The notes under the pieces: model-generated
Databases searched by the model: none
Seen by the model: the letters and a program-made list of their open reading frames with translations, nothing else
What the model was told of the DNA's origin: nothing
Position numbers and translations under genes: made by a program
Shown here: one piece after another, positions 20,418 to 29,353 of the stretch
Layout: every line of letters begins with the position of its first letter
Position numbering within the stretch: the first letter of the stretch is position 1
From: Planctomycetota bacterium
Lineage (GTDB): Bacteria; Planctomycetota; Phycisphaerae; Phycisphaerales; UBA1924
Direction of reading: 5' to 3'
Assembly (NCBI GenBank): GCA_033763975.1
Contig: JANRJM010000008.1
Coordinates: 1-64,000 of the forward strand
DNA length: 64,000 nt

Positions 20418-21140
20418 CTATCTCGTCTTGAGGCGGGACAGCCCGGCGTCTACCCCGACGACCTGCCCGGTGATCCAGTCGCTCTGCGGGTGCAGCAGGA
20501 ACGCGATGACGCGCGCAACGTCGGCCGGGCGGCCGATGCGCCCCAGCGGGTGCATCGCGACCGACGCCTTCAGGGCCCCCTCGTTGTCGGTGATCCGCCG
20601 GGCCATGGGCGTCGCGACGAGCCCGGGCGCTACGGCGTTGAAGCGGACGCCCGCCCCGGCGTACGTCGCCGCCGCCGCTCGCACCAGACCCTCGACGCCC
20701 GCCTTCGACGCGGCGATGGCCTCGTGGTTCGCCAGCCCGATGCCCGCGGCGCACGACGACAGCAGGACCACGCTCCCGCCCGCGCCCTTCATGTGCCTGC
20801 CCGCGGCTCGCGCGAGCGCGAACGCCGTGCGCAGGTTGAGGCCCACGGTCTCGTCGAACTCCTGCGCCGACGTCAAGTGCGCGGGCTTGAGCAGGATCGA
20901 CCCCGCCAGGTTCACGGCGCCGGAGATCCCCGGGTGCGCCTGGAAGACGGCGTCCACCGCGTCGAAGTCTCGCGCGTCCACGCACGCGACCTGCCCGTCG
21001 CACGTCGCGGCGGTCTCCTCGAGCGCCGAAGGAGTTCTGCCGGCGAGCACGATCGACCAGCCGTCGCGGTGCAGCATGCCCACGAGTTCGCGCCCGATGC
21101 CGCCCGCCGCGCCGATGACGAGGCATGTTCGTTGTGCCAT
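20418..21140 (-). CDS. Short-chain dehydrogenase/reductase-like protein lacking the catalytic tyrosine
   Basis: 240-aa Rossmann-fold SDR. The nucleotide-binding motif is GAAGGIG (about residues 10-16), there is NLAGS for the NAG motif, the catalytic serine in VVLLSSCAAG, and the C-terminal APGLVATPMARRI. The YxxxK motif reads IAASK: the lysine is kept but the tyrosine position is isoleucine (20711-20733 region, read on the minus strand). This may be a divergent SDR branch with other chemistry or a binding protein. It starts 9 nt after the stop of the membrane-protein gene at 21149, so the three minus-strand genes 22533 to 20418 look like one operon. Confidence 0.85.
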   Translation of the reverse strand: MAQRTCLVIGAAGGIGRELVGMLHRDGWSIVLAGRTPSALEETAATCDGQVACVDARDFDAVDAVFQAHPGISGAVNLAGSILLKPAHLTSAQEFDETVGLNLRTAFALARAAGRHMKGAGGSVVLLSSCAAGIGLANHEAIAASKAGVEGLVRAAAATYAGAGVRFNAVAPGLVATPMARRITDNEGALKASVAMHPLGRIGRPADVARVIAFLLHPQSDWITGQVVGVDAGLSRLKTR

Positions 21141-21148
21141 AGCCGTGC

Positions 21149-21589
21149 TTACTCCATCAGCCCGAGGGCGATGACGCCCCGGGACGTCCACGCGATCGTG
21201 CGTACCCAGTTGGTGAACACGAGCCGGCGCCACGCGCGCGGGTCAAAGCCGGACGCGAGCCGCGCGTGCAGCGGCACCTGCACCGCGAAGGTCGAGGCCC
21301 AGATCACCGCGAGGTGGACCAGCCCGATCCACGAGAGCAGCTCGCGATCGTCCGCGCCGCCCGCCGCCCAGAGCAGCAATAGCGCCGAACCGGCCTCGAT
21401 CAACATCAGCGGGCCGACCACCAACGTCGTGCGCCGCTGGTGGGCCCTGGCGTACTCGGGAACCGCGTCGGCGGGGATGTGCCCGAGCAGCGGGTAGTGC
21501 ACGATCTGGACGAACCAGATCAGCCCCACCATGAACCACGTCGCGCCGGCGTGCACGGCCGGGACCAGTGTCGTCAGCCCACCGGGCAC
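21149..21589 (-). CDS. Four-helix integral membrane protein of unknown function
   Basis: 146-aa protein with four predicted membrane helices: AGATWFMVGLIWFVQIVHYP, TLVVGPLMLIEAGSALLLLW, LLSWIGLVHLAVIWASTFAV and the weaker WTSRGVIALGLM at the end. Conserved-looking features are HYPLL, QVPLHARLASGFD and the TNWVRT motif between helices three and four. The GTG at 21589 overlaps the 3' end of the upstream gene by 16 nt, so coupling is likely. I do not recognise a function; proteins of this appearance are often encoded near photolyases, as here. Confidence 0.72.
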   Translation of the reverse strand: MPGGLTTLVPAVHAGATWFMVGLIWFVQIVHYPLLGHIPADAVPEYARAHQRRTTLVVGPLMLIEAGSALLLLWAAGGADDRELLSWIGLVHLAVIWASTFAVQVPLHARLASGFDPRAWRRLVFTNWVRTIAWTSRGVIALGLME

Positions 21590-22533
21590 GCGAACTCCTT
21601 GAGGTCGGGGCGGTCGCCCGCCGTCGCGTGCCGGTACGACCGCACGACCTGCCCGCGATGGATCACGAACGCCCCGGGCATCTGGAAGCCGTCGCCCTCG
21701 AGGCGGCCCACGCCGTGCCCGCGGAGGGCGGCCAGCACGCCGGCCAGCCAGACGCGCGGGCCGAAGAGTTGCAGGAACGACCCGCGCCCGAGTTCCAGGG
21801 CGCGGTACAGCAACCGGTCCGGGTCGGCGAACCAGGCCGCCGAGGTCAACCCGTGACGCAGCCCGACCGCGCGCAGGTCGTCCGAGGATGGGGCCATGCC
21901 GACGACCGCGAGGCCGATGCCGGCCTTCTCGATGTCGGCGTGCCAGCGCGCCAGGTCCGCGAGCGTCTGCTTGCAGAACGTGCACCCCGAGTGACGCAGG
22001 AGCACCACGAGCGTCGGACGATCGTTGGTGTGGGCACGCAGCGTGCGGCCCTGTTCATCACGCAGCGCGTCCAGCGCGGCGTCCAGGGGAACGGCTCCCT
22101 CGGGCGGCGCCGGCTGGGCCACTCGCGCCGCGTGCCAGAGAATCATGGCGAAGGGAATCCACCACAGCAGGTCGTTGGTGAGGATGGTGACGCCCATGGA
22201 CCAGGGGAGCAGGCCTCGCGCCGCCGCGTCGACGAAGCCGATGGGGCCGAGGATCTTGCCGATCAGCCCGACGAGCACGATGGGCCAGTGGCGCGCGGGG
22301 TCTCTCGCCGCGAGCAGGTAGCCGAGCCCGTAGACGCCGACGATCATGCCGATGCACGCCCACAACTGGGGCCACAACTCGCGGCTTTGGGGCGCGGCGC
22401 CCAGCAGCCCGAGCGTCCACACGGGGGCGAGCGCCATGGCGCTTCCCCAGACGATGTTGTACGCGCCCGCACCGATCAGCCACCCACGCATCCAGCGCGG
22501 GGTCGTTGTCGTTCGCAGGGAGTCAGCGGGCAC
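21574..22533 (-). CDS. Membrane protein fused to a CxxC peroxiredoxin-like (AhpC/TSA) domain
   Basis: 319-aa two-part protein. Residues 1-145 form four membrane helices (WLIGAGAYNIVWGSAMALAP, LWACIGMIVGVYGLGYLLAA, IVLVGLIGKILGPIGF, ILTNDLLWWIPFAMILW). Residues ~150-319 form a thioredoxin-like domain of the AhpC/TSA type with the active site HSGCTFC (Cys about 184 and 187) after TLVVLLR, then FADPDRLLYRALELGRGSF and PGAFVIHRGQVVRSYRH. It probably reduces a peroxide or disulfide close to the membrane. The start is GTG 22533. It is divergent to the photolyase gene (111 nt). The fusion itself is the unusual point. Confidence 0.82.
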   Translation of the reverse strand: MPADSLRTTTTPRWMRGWLIGAGAYNIVWGSAMALAPVWTLGLLGAAPQSRELWPQLWACIGMIVGVYGLGYLLAARDPARHWPIVLVGLIGKILGPIGFVDAAARGLLPWSMGVTILTNDLLWWIPFAMILWHAARVAQPAPPEGAVPLDAALDALRDEQGRTLRAHTNDRPTLVVLLRHSGCTFCKQTLADLARWHADIEKAGIGLAVVGMAPSSDDLRAVGLRHGLTSAAWFADPDRLLYRALELGRGSFLQLFGPRVWLAGVLAALRGHGVGRLEGDGFQMPGAFVIHRGQVVRSYRHATAGDRPDLKEFACPVG

Positions 22534-22644
22534 GGGAGGTCCTCACGACCGGCACAATCGCGGGCCGGCACCGAAGAAGATCGACACGACGCGGCCCTGC
22601 GGTGAATGAATGCGTAGTCTCACTCCTTCGTACCATGCACGCCC

Positions 22645-24267
22645 ATGGCCCGCGACTCGGCCACATCCGCACGCCGACCGGGGCGCCCGACGACCACGGG
22701 CCGGCTCGTCATTGTCTTCGGCGACCAGCTCGATCTGGATGCCCCGCTGCTGCGGTCGCTCGAACCCCGCGACACGCTGCTGATGATGGAGGTGGCGGGC
22801 GAGTCGCGCCATGTCCCCAGCCATGCGGCGCGGACCGCGCTGTTCCTGTCGGCGATGCGCCATTTCGCGGCGGAGGCTGGGCACCGGGGGATCCGTGTGC
22901 GGTACGTCGCGCTGGACGACCCGGAGAACACCGGCACATTAGAAGGGGAGATCGCCCGGGCCATCGACGTCCTCCGGCCGTCCGAGATCGCGTGCACGCA
23001 CCCCGGCGAGTGGCGTGTGCTGTCGATGCTCCAACGCGTGTGCGACGGCGCCGCGATCCCGCTGCGCGTGCTGCCCGACGAGCACTTCCTGACGACGCCC
23101 GAGGAGTTCGCCTCGTGGGCGGCCGGTCGCGCCTCGCTCACCATGGAGTTCTTCTACCGCGTGCAACGGCGCAAGACGGGTTACCTGATGGAGGGATCCG
23201 GCGCGGGCGCCACGCCCGCGGGTGGCGTGTGGAACTTCGATTCCGAGAACCGTCTGCCGTTCGGCCCGCGGGGCCCCTCCCCGCGCCCGCCTCCGCCGCG
23301 CCGCTTCACGCCCGACGAGACGACGCGCGCCGTCTTCAAGTGCATCGCGCGGGTGCTCCCCGACCTGCCCGGCTCGGTCGAGTCCTTCGCCTGGCCCGTC
23401 ACGCGCGCGCAGGCGCTCGAAGCCCTCGACGACTTCATCACGCACCGCCTCGCCCTGTTCGGCCCGTTCGAGGACGCGATGTGGGCGAGCGAGCCCACCC
23501 TTTACCACTCGACCCTGTCGTGCTCGCTCAACCTCAAGCTGCTGCACCCGCGCGAGTGCTGCGACCGCGCCGTCGCGGCCTATCACGCCGGACTCGCGCC
23601 GTTGCAGTCCGTCGAGGCGTTCGTACGCCAGATCATCGGCTGGCGCGAGTTCATCCGGGGCGTCTACTGGCTCGAGGGCCCCGCGTACGCCCAACGCAAC
23701 GCGCTCGACCAGCACCAGCGCCTCCCCGCGTTCTACTGGACCGGCGACACCGACATGGCGTGCATGAAGGCCTGCATCGGCCAGGTGCTCGACACCGGCT
23801 ACGGGCACCACATCCAGCGCCTCATGGTCACCGGCAACTTCGCGCTCATCAGCGGGGTGCACCCGCGGGCCGTCAGCGACTGGTACCTGGGAATGTTCGT
23901 CGACGGGGTCGACTGGGTCACCCTGCCCAACGCGCTGGGCATGGTGATGCACGCCGATCGGCGTGCGGACGCCGGCCCGGGCGTGACGGGGCTCGTCGGC
24001 ACCAAGCCGTACGCCGCGGGAGGTCGGTACATCGATCGCATGAGCAACTACTGCGCCTCGTGCCCTTACGACCCCGAGGCACGGAGCGGTCCGTCGGCGT
24101 GTCCGTTCACCCTTTTCTACTGGGACTTCCTGATCCGGACGCGCGAGCGGCTGGCGAAGAACCAGCGCATGGCGATGATGCTCAAGAACGTGGACCGCAT
24201 GACCCCGCAGGTCCGCACGCAGATCACGATCGACGCCGATCTGCTCCGTCGGCGGCTCTGGAAGTAG
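22645..24267 (+). CDS. Iron-sulfur bacterial (6-4) photolyase / cryptochrome (FeS-BCP type)
   Basis: 540-aa member of the bacterial photolyase class with a [4Fe-4S] cluster (PhrB-like), which uses light and FAD to repair (6-4) photoproducts. The N-terminal alpha/beta domain begins RLVIVFGDQLDLDAPLL. The FAD-binding helical part has FVRQIIGWREFIRGVYW, GYGHHIQRLMVTGNFALI and DWVTLPNALGM. Four cluster cysteines are in place: one in DTDMACM and three in NYCASCPYDPEARSGPSACPF (C-x2-C-x12-C). The length is slightly above average because of an N-terminal Ala/Arg/Pro-rich leader and a Pro-rich loop near residue 210. It stands alone, divergent to the redox membrane protein; both could serve light or oxidative stress. 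Confidence 0.93.
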   Translation: MARDSATSARRPGRPTTTGRLVIVFGDQLDLDAPLLRSLEPRDTLLMMEVAGESRHVPSHAARTALFLSAMRHFAAEAGHRGIRVRYVALDDPENTGTLEGEIARAIDVLRPSEIACTHPGEWRVLSMLQRVCDGAAIPLRVLPDEHFLTTPEEFASWAAGRASLTMEFFYRVQRRKTGYLMEGSGAGATPAGGVWNFDSENRLPFGPRGPSPRPPPPRRFTPDETTRAVFKCIARVLPDLPGSVESFAWPVTRAQALEALDDFITHRLALFGPFEDAMWASEPTLYHSTLSCSLNLKLLHPRECCDRAVAAYHAGLAPLQSVEAFVRQIIGWREFIRGVYWLEGPAYAQRNALDQHQRLPAFYWTGDTDMACMKACIGQVLDTGYGHHIQRLMVTGNFALISGVHPRAVSDWYLGMFVDGVDWVTLPNALGMVMHADRRADAGPGVTGLVGTKPYAAGGRYIDRMSNYCASCPYDPEARSGPSACPFTLFYWDFLIRTRERLAKNQRMAMMLKNVDRMTPQVRTQITIDADLLRRRLWK

Positions 24268-24327
24268 CCTGCACCCGGTGCGCGGCAAGGACGCTCCGCA
24301 CGCGATTCGTGCACCGATCGGCGGCGG

Positions 24328-25074
24328 CTACTCCGCCGTGCGCAGCCATCGGGCGAGGTCCACGGTCCCGACCCGCGCGACGCCGCGGGGGACGAGCGTG
24401 CGGACCTGCGCGTGAGCGCCGAAGTACCCGGCCTGTTCATCGACCACGACGCGCCGCGGGTCCGCCTTCGCGGCGAGGCGTCGCTCGATCAGCACGGCCA
24501 TCGGCAGGGCTTCGGGCCCGGCGATCTCGACCACGCCGTTCTGCGGACGTCCGACAACGACCTCCGCCAGCTGGGCGGCGACGTCGTCCGCCGCGATCGG
24601 CTGCATCTGGATGGCCGGCACGCGGATCTCCCCGTTGCGAGTCGCCGCGTCCGCCACCGCCGCGAGGAACTCGAAGAACTGCGTCGATCGGACGATCGTG
24701 AACGGCACGCCGCCCGCGCGGACAAGGTTCTCCTGCACCACCTTCGCACGCATGTATCCGCTGTCGGGCAGGTCGTCCGCGCCGACGATCGAGAGCGCGA
24801 CGTAATGCCGAACGCCCGCGGCGGCCGCCGCCCTGATCAGATTGCCGGTCGATGCGCGGAAGAACGCCATGACCGCGTCGTCGGCGAAGGACGGCGAGTT
24901 TGTGACGTCCACGATGCACTCCGCCCCGCGCACCGCCTCGGCAACGCCCGTGCCCGTCACGGTGTCGACGCCTGTCGAGGGCGACACGGGCGTGACCGCG
25001 CAGCCCCGCTCGCGCAGTCGCCGGGTCAGCTTGGTTCCGATGAGCCCGCTGCCCCCGACAATCACAACGTTCAT
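24328..25074 (-). CDS. NmrA/SDR-a-like NAD(P)-binding protein
   Basis: 248-aa Rossmann-fold protein of the atypical SDR (NmrA/NAD(P)H-binding) type. The start MNVVIVGGSGLIGTKLTRRL carries GGSGLIG; VRHYVALSIVGAD and FTIVRSTQFFEFL are typical of the subfamily. There is no YxxxK motif in the usual place (SGYMRAKVVQE has YMRAK, which may serve). ATG 25074 follows GGAGG. The gene lies 94 nt downstream of the Tat-exported hydrolase in the same direction and may be co-transcribed with it. The substrate is unknown; the family includes redox-sensing regulators and reductases. Confidence 0.87.
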   Translation of the reverse strand: MNVVIVGGSGLIGTKLTRRLRERGCAVTPVSPSTGVDTVTGTGVAEAVRGAECIVDVTNSPSFADDAVMAFFRASTGNLIRAAAAAGVRHYVALSIVGADDLPDSGYMRAKVVQENLVRAGGVPFTIVRSTQFFEFLAAVADAATRNGEIRVPAIQMQPIAADDVAAQLAEVVVGRPQNGVVEIAGPEALPMAVLIERRLAAKADPRRVVVDEQAGYFGAHAQVRTLVPRGVARVGTVDLARWLRTAE

Positions 25075-25168
25075 CACACACCTCCGGCGAGCGTCGCGGC
25101 GTCGAACACGCGCGGCGGCCCGGCATCGAGCGACAACCACGATCCGTCTGAGCCACGCGCTGCCCGGA

Positions 25169-26149
25169 TCAGCCCGTGATGAACGCGAGCAGGTCCGGGT
25201 TGACGACGTCCGCGTGCGTCGTGCACATCCCGTGCGGGAGCTTCTCGTAGACCTTGAGTGTGCCGCGCTTGAGGAGCTTCGACGACAGCATCGCGGACGC
25301 CGCGATGGGCACGATCTGGTCGTCGTCGCCGTGCATGACAAGGGTCGGCACATCGATGGACTTCAGGTCGCTGGTGAAATCGGTCTCGCTGAACGCCTTG
25401 ATGCCGTCGTAGTGGGCCTTCGCGCCGCCCATCATGCCCTGGCGCCACCAGTTCTGGATGATCGCCTCGGACGGCGCGGCGCCCGGGCGGTTGAATCCGT
25501 AGAACGGCCCGCTCGCGATGTCGAGATAGAACTGGGATCGGTTCGCGGCGAGCTGCTGACGCAGCCCGTCGAAGACCTCGAGAGGCAGGCCGCCGGGGTA
25601 GGCGGGGGTCTTCACCATGATCGGCGGGACCGCCCCGATGAGGACGAGCTTGGCAACGCGCCCGGCGCCGTGACGGGCGACGTAGCGGGTCGCCTGCCCG
25701 CCGCCGGTGGAGTGCCCGACGTGCACGGCGTTGCGCAGGTCGAGGTGCTCGACGACCGCCGCGGCGTCGGCGGCGTAGTGGTCCATGTCGTGCCCGTCGC
25801 TGACCTGGCTCGAGCGGCCGTGCCCGCGACGGTCATGAGCGACCACCCGGTAGCCCTTCTGCAGGAAGTACAGCATCTGGGCGTCCCAGTCGTCGGCGCT
25901 GAGGGGCCAGCCGTGATGGAACATGATCGGCTGCGCCCCCTTGGGCCCCCAGTCCTTGAAATAGATCTGGACGCCGTCCTGAGTCGTGACGTGCTGCATG
26001 GGCGAGGTTCCTTGTTTCAAGGGTTCGGTTGCTTCGACACGCCCCGCGCCCGCCCGCGCGGAGGCGGCGAACGCGGTGGCGGCGACGCCCGCACCAACGG
26101 CGAGCACATTGCGGCGACTGAGCGGGCTTGCATCGATGAACTGGGACAT
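25169..26149 (-). CDS. Tat-exported alpha/beta hydrolase (non-haem chloroperoxidase-like)
   Basis: 326-aa hydrolase. A twin-arginine signal ([25 protein letters not shown]) occupies about residues 9-33, so it is exported folded. The alpha/beta-hydrolase triad is complete: nucleophile serine in [10 protein letters not shown], acid in [11 protein letters not shown], histidine in LPHGMCTTH; the oxyanion loop is FHHGWPL. It resembles non-haem chloroperoxidases/esterases. It diverges from the ECF sigma gene. A 25-nt motif shared with the other hydrolase of this region lies 39-63 nt upstream (26188-26212), pointing into this gene, so control by that regulatory pair is plausible. Confidence 0.9.
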   Translation of the reverse strand: MSQFIDASPLSRRNVLAVGAGVAATAFAASARAGAGRVEATEPLKQGTSPMQHVTTQDGVQIYFKDWGPKGAQPIMFHHGWPLSADDWDAQMLYFLQKGYRVVAHDRRGHGRSSQVSDGHDMDHYAADAAAVVEHLDLRNAVHVGHSTGGGQATRYVARHGAGRVAKLVLIGAVPPIMVKTPAYPGGLPLEVFDGLRQQLAANRSQFYLDIASGPFYGFNRPGAAPSEAIIQNWWRQGMMGGAKAHYDGIKAFSETDFTSDLKSIDVPTLVMHGDDDQIVPIAASAMLSSKLLKRGTLKVYEKLPHGMCTTHADVVNPDLLAFITG

Positions 26150-26187
26150 GGCGGTCTCCTTGTGGTCGTAAGCGAGATCGGGGCCGC

Positions 26188-26212
26188 CTTACTAAGCGTG
26201 GGGCATGGACAC
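26188..26212 (-). promoter_or_regulatory. 25-nt motif upstream of the Tat hydrolase, shared with 29210-29234
   Basis: On the minus strand the site begins GTGTCC and has CCACGCTTAG at positions 12-21. It matches 19 of 25 bases of the site at 29210-29234, which sits in the same orientation relative to the second exported hydrolase. It may be an ECF promoter or an operator; the two conserved blocks are closer together than a normal -35/-10 pair. Confidence 0.5.
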
Positions 26213-26253
26213 CCCGCGCACCCAGATTCACCTGCGCGGTACGATCCGCCACG

Positions 26254-26886
26254 ATGGACGCGACCCACACCACGGCGGCCATCCAGGCGTACCTGGATCA
26301 ACTCGCAGCGACCACCGGGAACGATCCCCCGCCCGACGCCGTCGTCCGCGCCCTCATGGCGAGGTCCGTGGAGCGCCTGCACGTGCTGTGCAGCGCCATG
26401 CTCTTTCAGAGTTACGAACGGCTGACCCGACCACCGACCAACCTGCGCCCCGACGAACTGCTCGGCGCGGTGGTGGAACGCCTGCTCAAGGCGATGAAAA
26501 CCGTCCGCCCGGGGAATGTCCGCCAGTTCTTCGCGATCGTCAACCAGCACCTGCGATGGGAGCTGAATGACCTGGCCCGACGCTTGGATGAGCAGACGCG
26601 TGCGCTGCCGATCCGCGAGGACCTCGTCCCGGCGCCCGAGACCTCCGGATCGGTGCTCTCCTTCAAGGCGCTGCGGATGCTCGCCGCGATCGACGCGCTG
26701 CCGGACGAGGAGCGTGAGGTGTTCGAACTCATCCGGATCCAGGGCATGACACACCCGGAGGTCGCGGCGTTGACCGGCGTCTCCACCAAGACGGTGCAGC
26801 GCCGGCTCAACCAGGCGCTCCTCCTGCTCGCCGACGAGCTGGACGACCTGCGCCCGGGCTCGCCCGTTGAACGGCGCACCGTATGA
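26254..26886 (+). CDS. ECF-type RNA polymerase sigma factor (kinase-linked)
   Basis: 210-aa sigma factor. Region 2 lies in the first half (DELLGAVVERLLKAMKTV, RQFFAIVNQHLRWELNDLARR), and region 4 is clear: AIDALPDEEREVFELIRIQG then the helix-turn-helix THPEVAALTGVSTKTVQRRL. No anti-sigma gene follows; instead the stop overlaps the kinase ATG (ATGA, 26883-26886). This is the arrangement known for planctomycete ECF-STK groups, where a serine/threonine kinase is thought to control the sigma factor by phosphorylation. A likely target is the 25-nt motif found at both ends of the locus. Confidence 0.9.
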   Translation: MDATHTTAAIQAYLDQLAATTGNDPPPDAVVRALMARSVERLHVLCSAMLFQSYERLTRPPTNLRPDELLGAVVERLLKAMKTVRPGNVRQFFAIVNQHLRWELNDLARRLDEQTRALPIREDLVPAPETSGSVLSFKALRMLAAIDALPDEEREVFELIRIQGMTHPEVAALTGVSTKTVQRRLNQALLLLADELDDLRPGSPVERRTV

Positions 26887-29171
26887 ACGACGACGAACGC
26901 GTTCGCTCGCTCTTGGCGGCGATGCTGGACTCTGGCCTGCCCGCCGAGCAGGTCTGCGCCGAACACCCGGATCTCCTGCCGATCGTCTCTGGCCGCTGGC
27001 AGCGGATGCAGTCGATCAGCAAGGACCTCGACGCCCTGTTCCCTTCCGGCGGGCGCGCACAGCGCGCCTCGCCGCTCACCGACGCCCCGCGCCTGCCCGG
27101 GTACGAGCAGATCGAGTTCGTCGGTCGCGGCGGCATGGGGGTGGTCTACCGGGCGCTGCACACCGCGCTCCACCGGGTGGTGGCCGTCAAGATGCTCCTG
27201 CCCGGCATGCACGACGCGCCCCACGAGACCGAAGCGCTGCTGCGAGAAGCGTCGGCCGTCGCGGCGATCCAGCACCCCAACATCGTGCAGGTCTTCGACG
27301 TTGCCGCCATCGACGCACGCCCGTACTTCACGATGGAGTTCCTCGAGGGCGGTTCGCTCGCCCAGCGGATGGGCGGGGCCCCGCAGCCGCCGCGCCAGGC
27401 GGCGGAACTCACCGCGCTGCTGGCGACGGCCGTCCAGGTCGCGCACGAGCGTGGCGTCGTGCACCGCGACCTCAAACCCGGCAACATCCTGTTCACGCTG
27501 GACGGCAGCCCGAAGATCGCCGACTTCGGCCTCGCCCGCCTCATGGCCTGTGACCCGTCGGCGACGCTCGGCCAGGCCGGCTTCGGCACGCCGAGCTACA
27601 TGGCGCCCGAACAGGCCCTCGGCGCGCCGGGACGCAACGAACCCGCCGTCGATGTCTACGCCCTGGGCGCGATACTCTACGACCTGCTCACCGGGCGCCC
27701 GCCGTTCCGCGCCGACTCGCCGCTCGAGACCCAGCGCCAGGTGATCGAGCAGGAACCCGCGCCGCCATCCAGGCTCAACGCCCGCGTGCCGCGCGACCTG
27801 GAAACCGTCTGCCTGGCGTGCCTCAGCAAGGACCCCGCGCGCCGCTACGCCAGCGCCGGGGCGCTGGCCGACGACCTGCGCCGGTTTCTCCGGGGCGAGC
27901 CCATCGCCGCGCGGCCTATCGGGCCCGCCGAGAGGCTCCGCAAGTGGGTGCGCCGCCATCCGACCCGCACGGCCGCCTGGCTCGGCGCGATCCTCTGCCT
28001 CACCATGATCTTCAGCGCGGTGCTCTGGACGGCCTCGCAGCGGGCCGCCTTCGAGCGGGCGGTCGCGACGGACTTCACCGAGATCGTTCGTCTGCAGCGC
28101 GCCGGCGACTGGAGCGGCGCGCGGAACATGCTCGAGCGCGCCAAGACCCGCATCGGCTTGGGCTACGGCTCGGACGAGTCGGCGCGCCGCGCCGCGGAGA
28201 TCGCGCGAGAACTCGACTTCGTCGACCGTCTCGCGGCGATGCGGCTCGAGCGGGCCTCGTCGCGCGAGATCGCGTTCGACCGGCGCAAGTGGTGGAACAC
28301 CTACCGCGACGAGTTCCGCAAGGCGGGGCTGCTGGTCGAGGGCGACGATCCCGGAGCCTTCGCCGCACGCGTCGCCTCCTCGAACGCCAGGGTCGCGCTG
28401 ATCGACGCGATGGACGACTGGGCGATCTGCGCTGCCGACAAGGGCGAGGTCCAGTGGCTGCTCATCGCGACGCGGACCGCCGACCCGGATCCCGCCTGGC
28501 GCGACCGCGCCCGCTCCGTCATGACGTGGCAGGATCAGAACCAACTCGAGGCGCTCGCGCGGGAGGCCCGCCTCGAAGACCAGCCCGTGCCGCTCATGCT
28601 CATCGTCGCCGGGCTGCTCATGGAGCAGCGGTCGGAGGAAGGCTTGCCGTTCCTCCGGCGCATCCAGGCGGCCCACCCGTCCGATTTCTGGGCGTGCTTC
28701 GCCCTCGCCGAGTCGCTCGCGCCGACAGACCCGGACGTGATCTCGTTCTACCGGGCGGCCGTCGCGCTGCGGCCTCAGGCCGCCGCGGCGCACGTCAACC
28801 TCGGGAACGCGCTGTCGACGCAGAACCGCGTGCCCGAGGCCATCGAGTGCATGCAGCGGGCCCTGTCGCTCGACGCGCACAACCACGTGGCGCAGTTCAA
28901 CATCGCCATCTGGCTGCTGCAGGAAGAGCGCTACGACGAGTGCGCCGCGCACGCCCGGCAGGCGACCTCCCTAAACCCGTCCGACCCCCTGGGGCACGGC
29001 GTGCTCGGGAGTGCGCTCCTCCAGATCGGCCAGCCGGCCGAAGCGGCCGAGTCGTTCCGACGCGCCATCTCGCTGCTGCCCGAGGGCCACCCGCGCCGCG
29101 CGTCGTTCGAGCGGGCGCTGGAACGCTGCGCGGCGATGCTCGCTCCCCCCGCGCCGGCCCGCGCTCCGTAG
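26883..29171 (+). CDS. Transmembrane serine/threonine protein kinase with C-terminal TPR domain
   Basis: 762-aa Hanks-type kinase. Order: a short N-terminal helical segment; kinase domain about residues 75-337 with GRGGMGVVYRA, VAVKMLLPG, HRDLKPGNI, IADFGLA and SYMAPEQ (all catalytic residues present); one membrane helix about 366-384 (LGAILCLTMIFSAVLWT); an extracytoplasmic helical region; and TPR-like repeats about 560-755 (AHVNLGNALSTQNRVPEAI; AQFNIAIWLLQEERYDEC; GHGVLGSALLQIGQPAEAA). The TPR part would face outside and could sense ligands or proteins. It overlaps the sigma gene by 4 nt, so the pair should be made together. Confidence 0.93.
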   Translation: MNDDERVRSLLAAMLDSGLPAEQVCAEHPDLLPIVSGRWQRMQSISKDLDALFPSGGRAQRASPLTDAPRLPGYEQIEFVGRGGMGVVYRALHTALHRVVAVKMLLPGMHDAPHETEALLREASAVAAIQHPNIVQVFDVAAIDARPYFTMEFLEGGSLAQRMGGAPQPPRQAAELTALLATAVQVAHERGVVHRDLKPGNILFTLDGSPKIADFGLARLMACDPSATLGQAGFGTPSYMAPEQALGAPGRNEPAVDVYALGAILYDLLTGRPPFRADSPLETQRQVIEQEPAPPSRLNARVPRDLETVCLACLSKDPARRYASAGALADDLRRFLRGEPIAARPIGPAERLRKWVRRHPTRTAAWLGAILCLTMIFSAVLWTASQRAAFERAVATDFTEIVRLQRAGDWSGARNMLERAKTRIGLGYGSDESARRAAEIARELDFVDRLAAMRLERASSREIAFDRRKWWNTYRDEFRKAGLLVEGDDPGAFAARVASSNARVALIDAMDDWAICAADKGEVQWLLIATRTADPDPAWRDRARSVMTWQDQNQLEALAREARLEDQPVPLMLIVAGLLMEQRSEEGLPFLRRIQAAHPSDFWACFALAESLAPTDPDVISFYRAAVALRPQAAAAHVNLGNALSTQNRVPEAIECMQRALSLDAHNHVAQFNIAIWLLQEERYDECAAHARQATSLNPSDPLGHGVLGSALLQIGQPAEAAESFRRAISLLPEGHPRRASFERALERCAAMLAPPAPARAP

Positions 29172-29209
29172 GTGCGCTGACCGCCAGCCACCTTCGCTGT
29201 CTCAATCGC

Positions 29210-29234
29210 GTGTCCGTCCTCCACGCTTAGGAGT
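29210..29234 (+). promoter_or_regulatory. 25-nt motif upstream of the second exported hydrolase, shared with 26188-26212
   Basis: GTGTCC at positions 1-6 and CCACGCTTAG at 12-21 are identical to the site upstream of the Tat hydrolase (19 of 25 bases overall). It lies 38 nt after the kinase stop and 119 nt before the hydrolase ATG, in the direction of the hydrolase. Confidence 0.5.
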
Positions 29235-29353
29235 ATGGCCGATGCACGCTCGCCCCTCGCCGCACTCGTGTGCGGATGCACCGGGGCCAGCGACGGATGG
29301 TCCGACCACCCCCGCTGCGTCCATCGCGGCACACCGCACCAAGGAGACCGCCC

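Noticed and set aside
26412-28952. Very long open frame antisense to the sigma/kinase genes
   Set aside because: High G+C gives long open frames opposite real genes; the translation is Arg/Gly/Ala-rich without domains, while the plus strand encodes clear sigma and kinase motifs.
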